NCBI GenBank assembly: GCA_016839635.1 | Contig: JAEOTV010000301.1 | Location: 1-7,550 of the forward strand | Length of the DNA stretch: 7,550 nt | Origin: Promethearchaeota archaeon | GTDB taxonomy: Archaea; Asgardarchaeota; Lokiarchaeia; Sigynarchaeales; SOKP01 | Reading direction: 5' to 3' | Shown: positions 7,319-7,550 of the stretch, in pieces | Position numbering within the stretch: position 1 is the first letter of the stretch | Layout of the letters: each line of letters begins with the position of its first letter | Position numbers and translations under genes: made by a program | The notes under the pieces: generated by a model | The model's input: the letters and a program-made list of their open reading frames with translations, nothing else | What the model was told of the DNA's origin: nothing | Database searches by the model: none

Positions 7319-7436
7319 GCGGGAATTGCCAAGTCTGGTCAAAGGCTATAAGGAGCTTGATCGAAGGCTGACTATAGGCGGTGGACTTAGAATCCATTCT
7401 CGTAGGAGTTCGGGAGTTCAAATCTCCCTTCCTGCA
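7319..7436 (+). tRNA. tRNA-Leu(UAG) with a D-arm intron
   Basis: A class II cloverleaf forms after removal of a 33-nt intron (7343-7375). The acceptor is GCGGGAA (7319-7325) with TTCCTGC (7429-7435), and the discriminator is A7436, as leucine tRNAs need. The D stem is GCC/GGC with loop sequence AAGTCTGGTCAAA. The anticodon stem GTGGA/TCCAT encloses the loop CTTAGAA, with anticodon TAG at 7388-7390, reading CUN leucine codons. A long variable arm with a CTC/GAG stem follows, then T stem GGGAG/CTCCC around TTCAAAT. The spliced length is 85 nt before CCA addition, which is not encoded. Base 37 is A; in leucine UAG tRNAs this position is usually G. Confidence 0.94.
7343..7375 (+). other. Non-canonical BHB intron in tRNA-Leu (about position 21/22)
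   Basis: The cloverleaf leaves a sliding ambiguity of four bases because AGGC occurs at both junctions. Only one register gives a strict BHB: central helix GGTC (7337-7340) with GACT (7370-7373), bulges AAA (7341-7343) and ATA (7374-7376), each cut after its second base. An inner helix follows at once, GGCT (7344-7347) with GGCT (7366-7369), using two G-U wobbles. The intron lies in the D loop/stem rather than beside the anticodon. Confidence 0.85.
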
Positions 7437-7448
7437 TGTTCTTCTAAT

Positions 7449-7461
7449 ATTTTTCTTTTTC
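7449..7461 (+). terminator. T-rich terminator after tRNA-Leu
   Basis: ATTTTTCTTTTTC begins 13 bases after the tRNA 3' end, preceded by the pyrimidine-rich TGTTCTTCT. It resembles the tract after tRNA-Ala and is a plausible archaeal terminator. Confidence 0.5.
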
Positions 7462-7533
7462 TAAAGTAATAATTTTAAAATAGAACTAATAATTCATTAA
7501 AAATATATAATTGAAATCTAATTATTATCCATA

Positions 7534-7550
7534 ATGAAAGATCAAAAACC
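7534..7550 (+). CDS. Possible start of a CDS cut off by the window edge
   Basis: An ATG opens the frame MKDQK and runs off the right end. AAAAATATATAA at 7499-7510 lies 24-35 bases before it, the spacing expected for an archaeal TATA box and a leaderless mRNA. Only five residues are visible, so no function can be given and the call rests on the promoter alone. Confidence 0.35.

Overview
The window looks like part of an AT-rich archaeal chromosome, and an Asgard archaeon is the most likely source. Archaeal marks are the 3' end of a 16S rRNA gene ending in an anti-Shine-Dalgarno GGATCACCTCC, two tRNA genes with bulge-helix-bulge (BHB) introns and no encoded CCA, a group II chaperonin (thermosome), an archaeal-type Tsr3, an archaeal YchF-like GTPase, and TATA boxes about 25-35 bp before many starts. 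A long roadblock-fold protein points towards Asgard archaea, where this fold is expanded. The exact lineage cannot be fixed from this sequence.

Layout, left to right. Positions 1-203 are the 16S rRNA 3' end. After an AT-rich spacer comes tRNA-Ala(UGC), interrupted in the D arm by a 30-nt intron. No 23S gene follows, so the usual 16S-tRNA-Ala-23S order is broken here. A 51-residue membrane peptide gene (633-788, +) then runs head-on into a two-gene minus-strand unit: a membrane-anchored HerA/VirD4-like ATPase (2043-3818) followed by a YchF-like GTPase (797-2014). Diverging from that unit is the thermosome subunit gene (3989-5593, +). It converges on a second minus-strand pair: a roadblock-type protein (6144-7142) followed by Tsr3 (5631-6092), the 16S rRNA acp-transferase. 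On the right, tRNA-Leu(UAG) carries its own D-arm intron (33 nt), and a probable truncated CDS begins at 7534.

Much of the content serves translation and protein quality: 16S rRNA, two tRNAs, a 16S rRNA modification enzyme, a ribosome-associated GTPase family member and a chaperonin. The less ordinary parts are the two non-canonical tRNA introns, both with a strict 3-nt bulge / 4-bp helix / 3-nt bulge; the three-TM HerA-like ATPase with no NurA gene beside it; the roadblock protein whose promoter carries a palindromic array; and the small membrane peptide. I see no CRISPR array, transposon, integrase or defence cassette, and no clear novel multi-gene system. The best leads are the tRNA introns and the HerA-like ATPase. 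Several starts were moved from a longer GTG/TTG start to an internal ATG, for reasons given in each entry.
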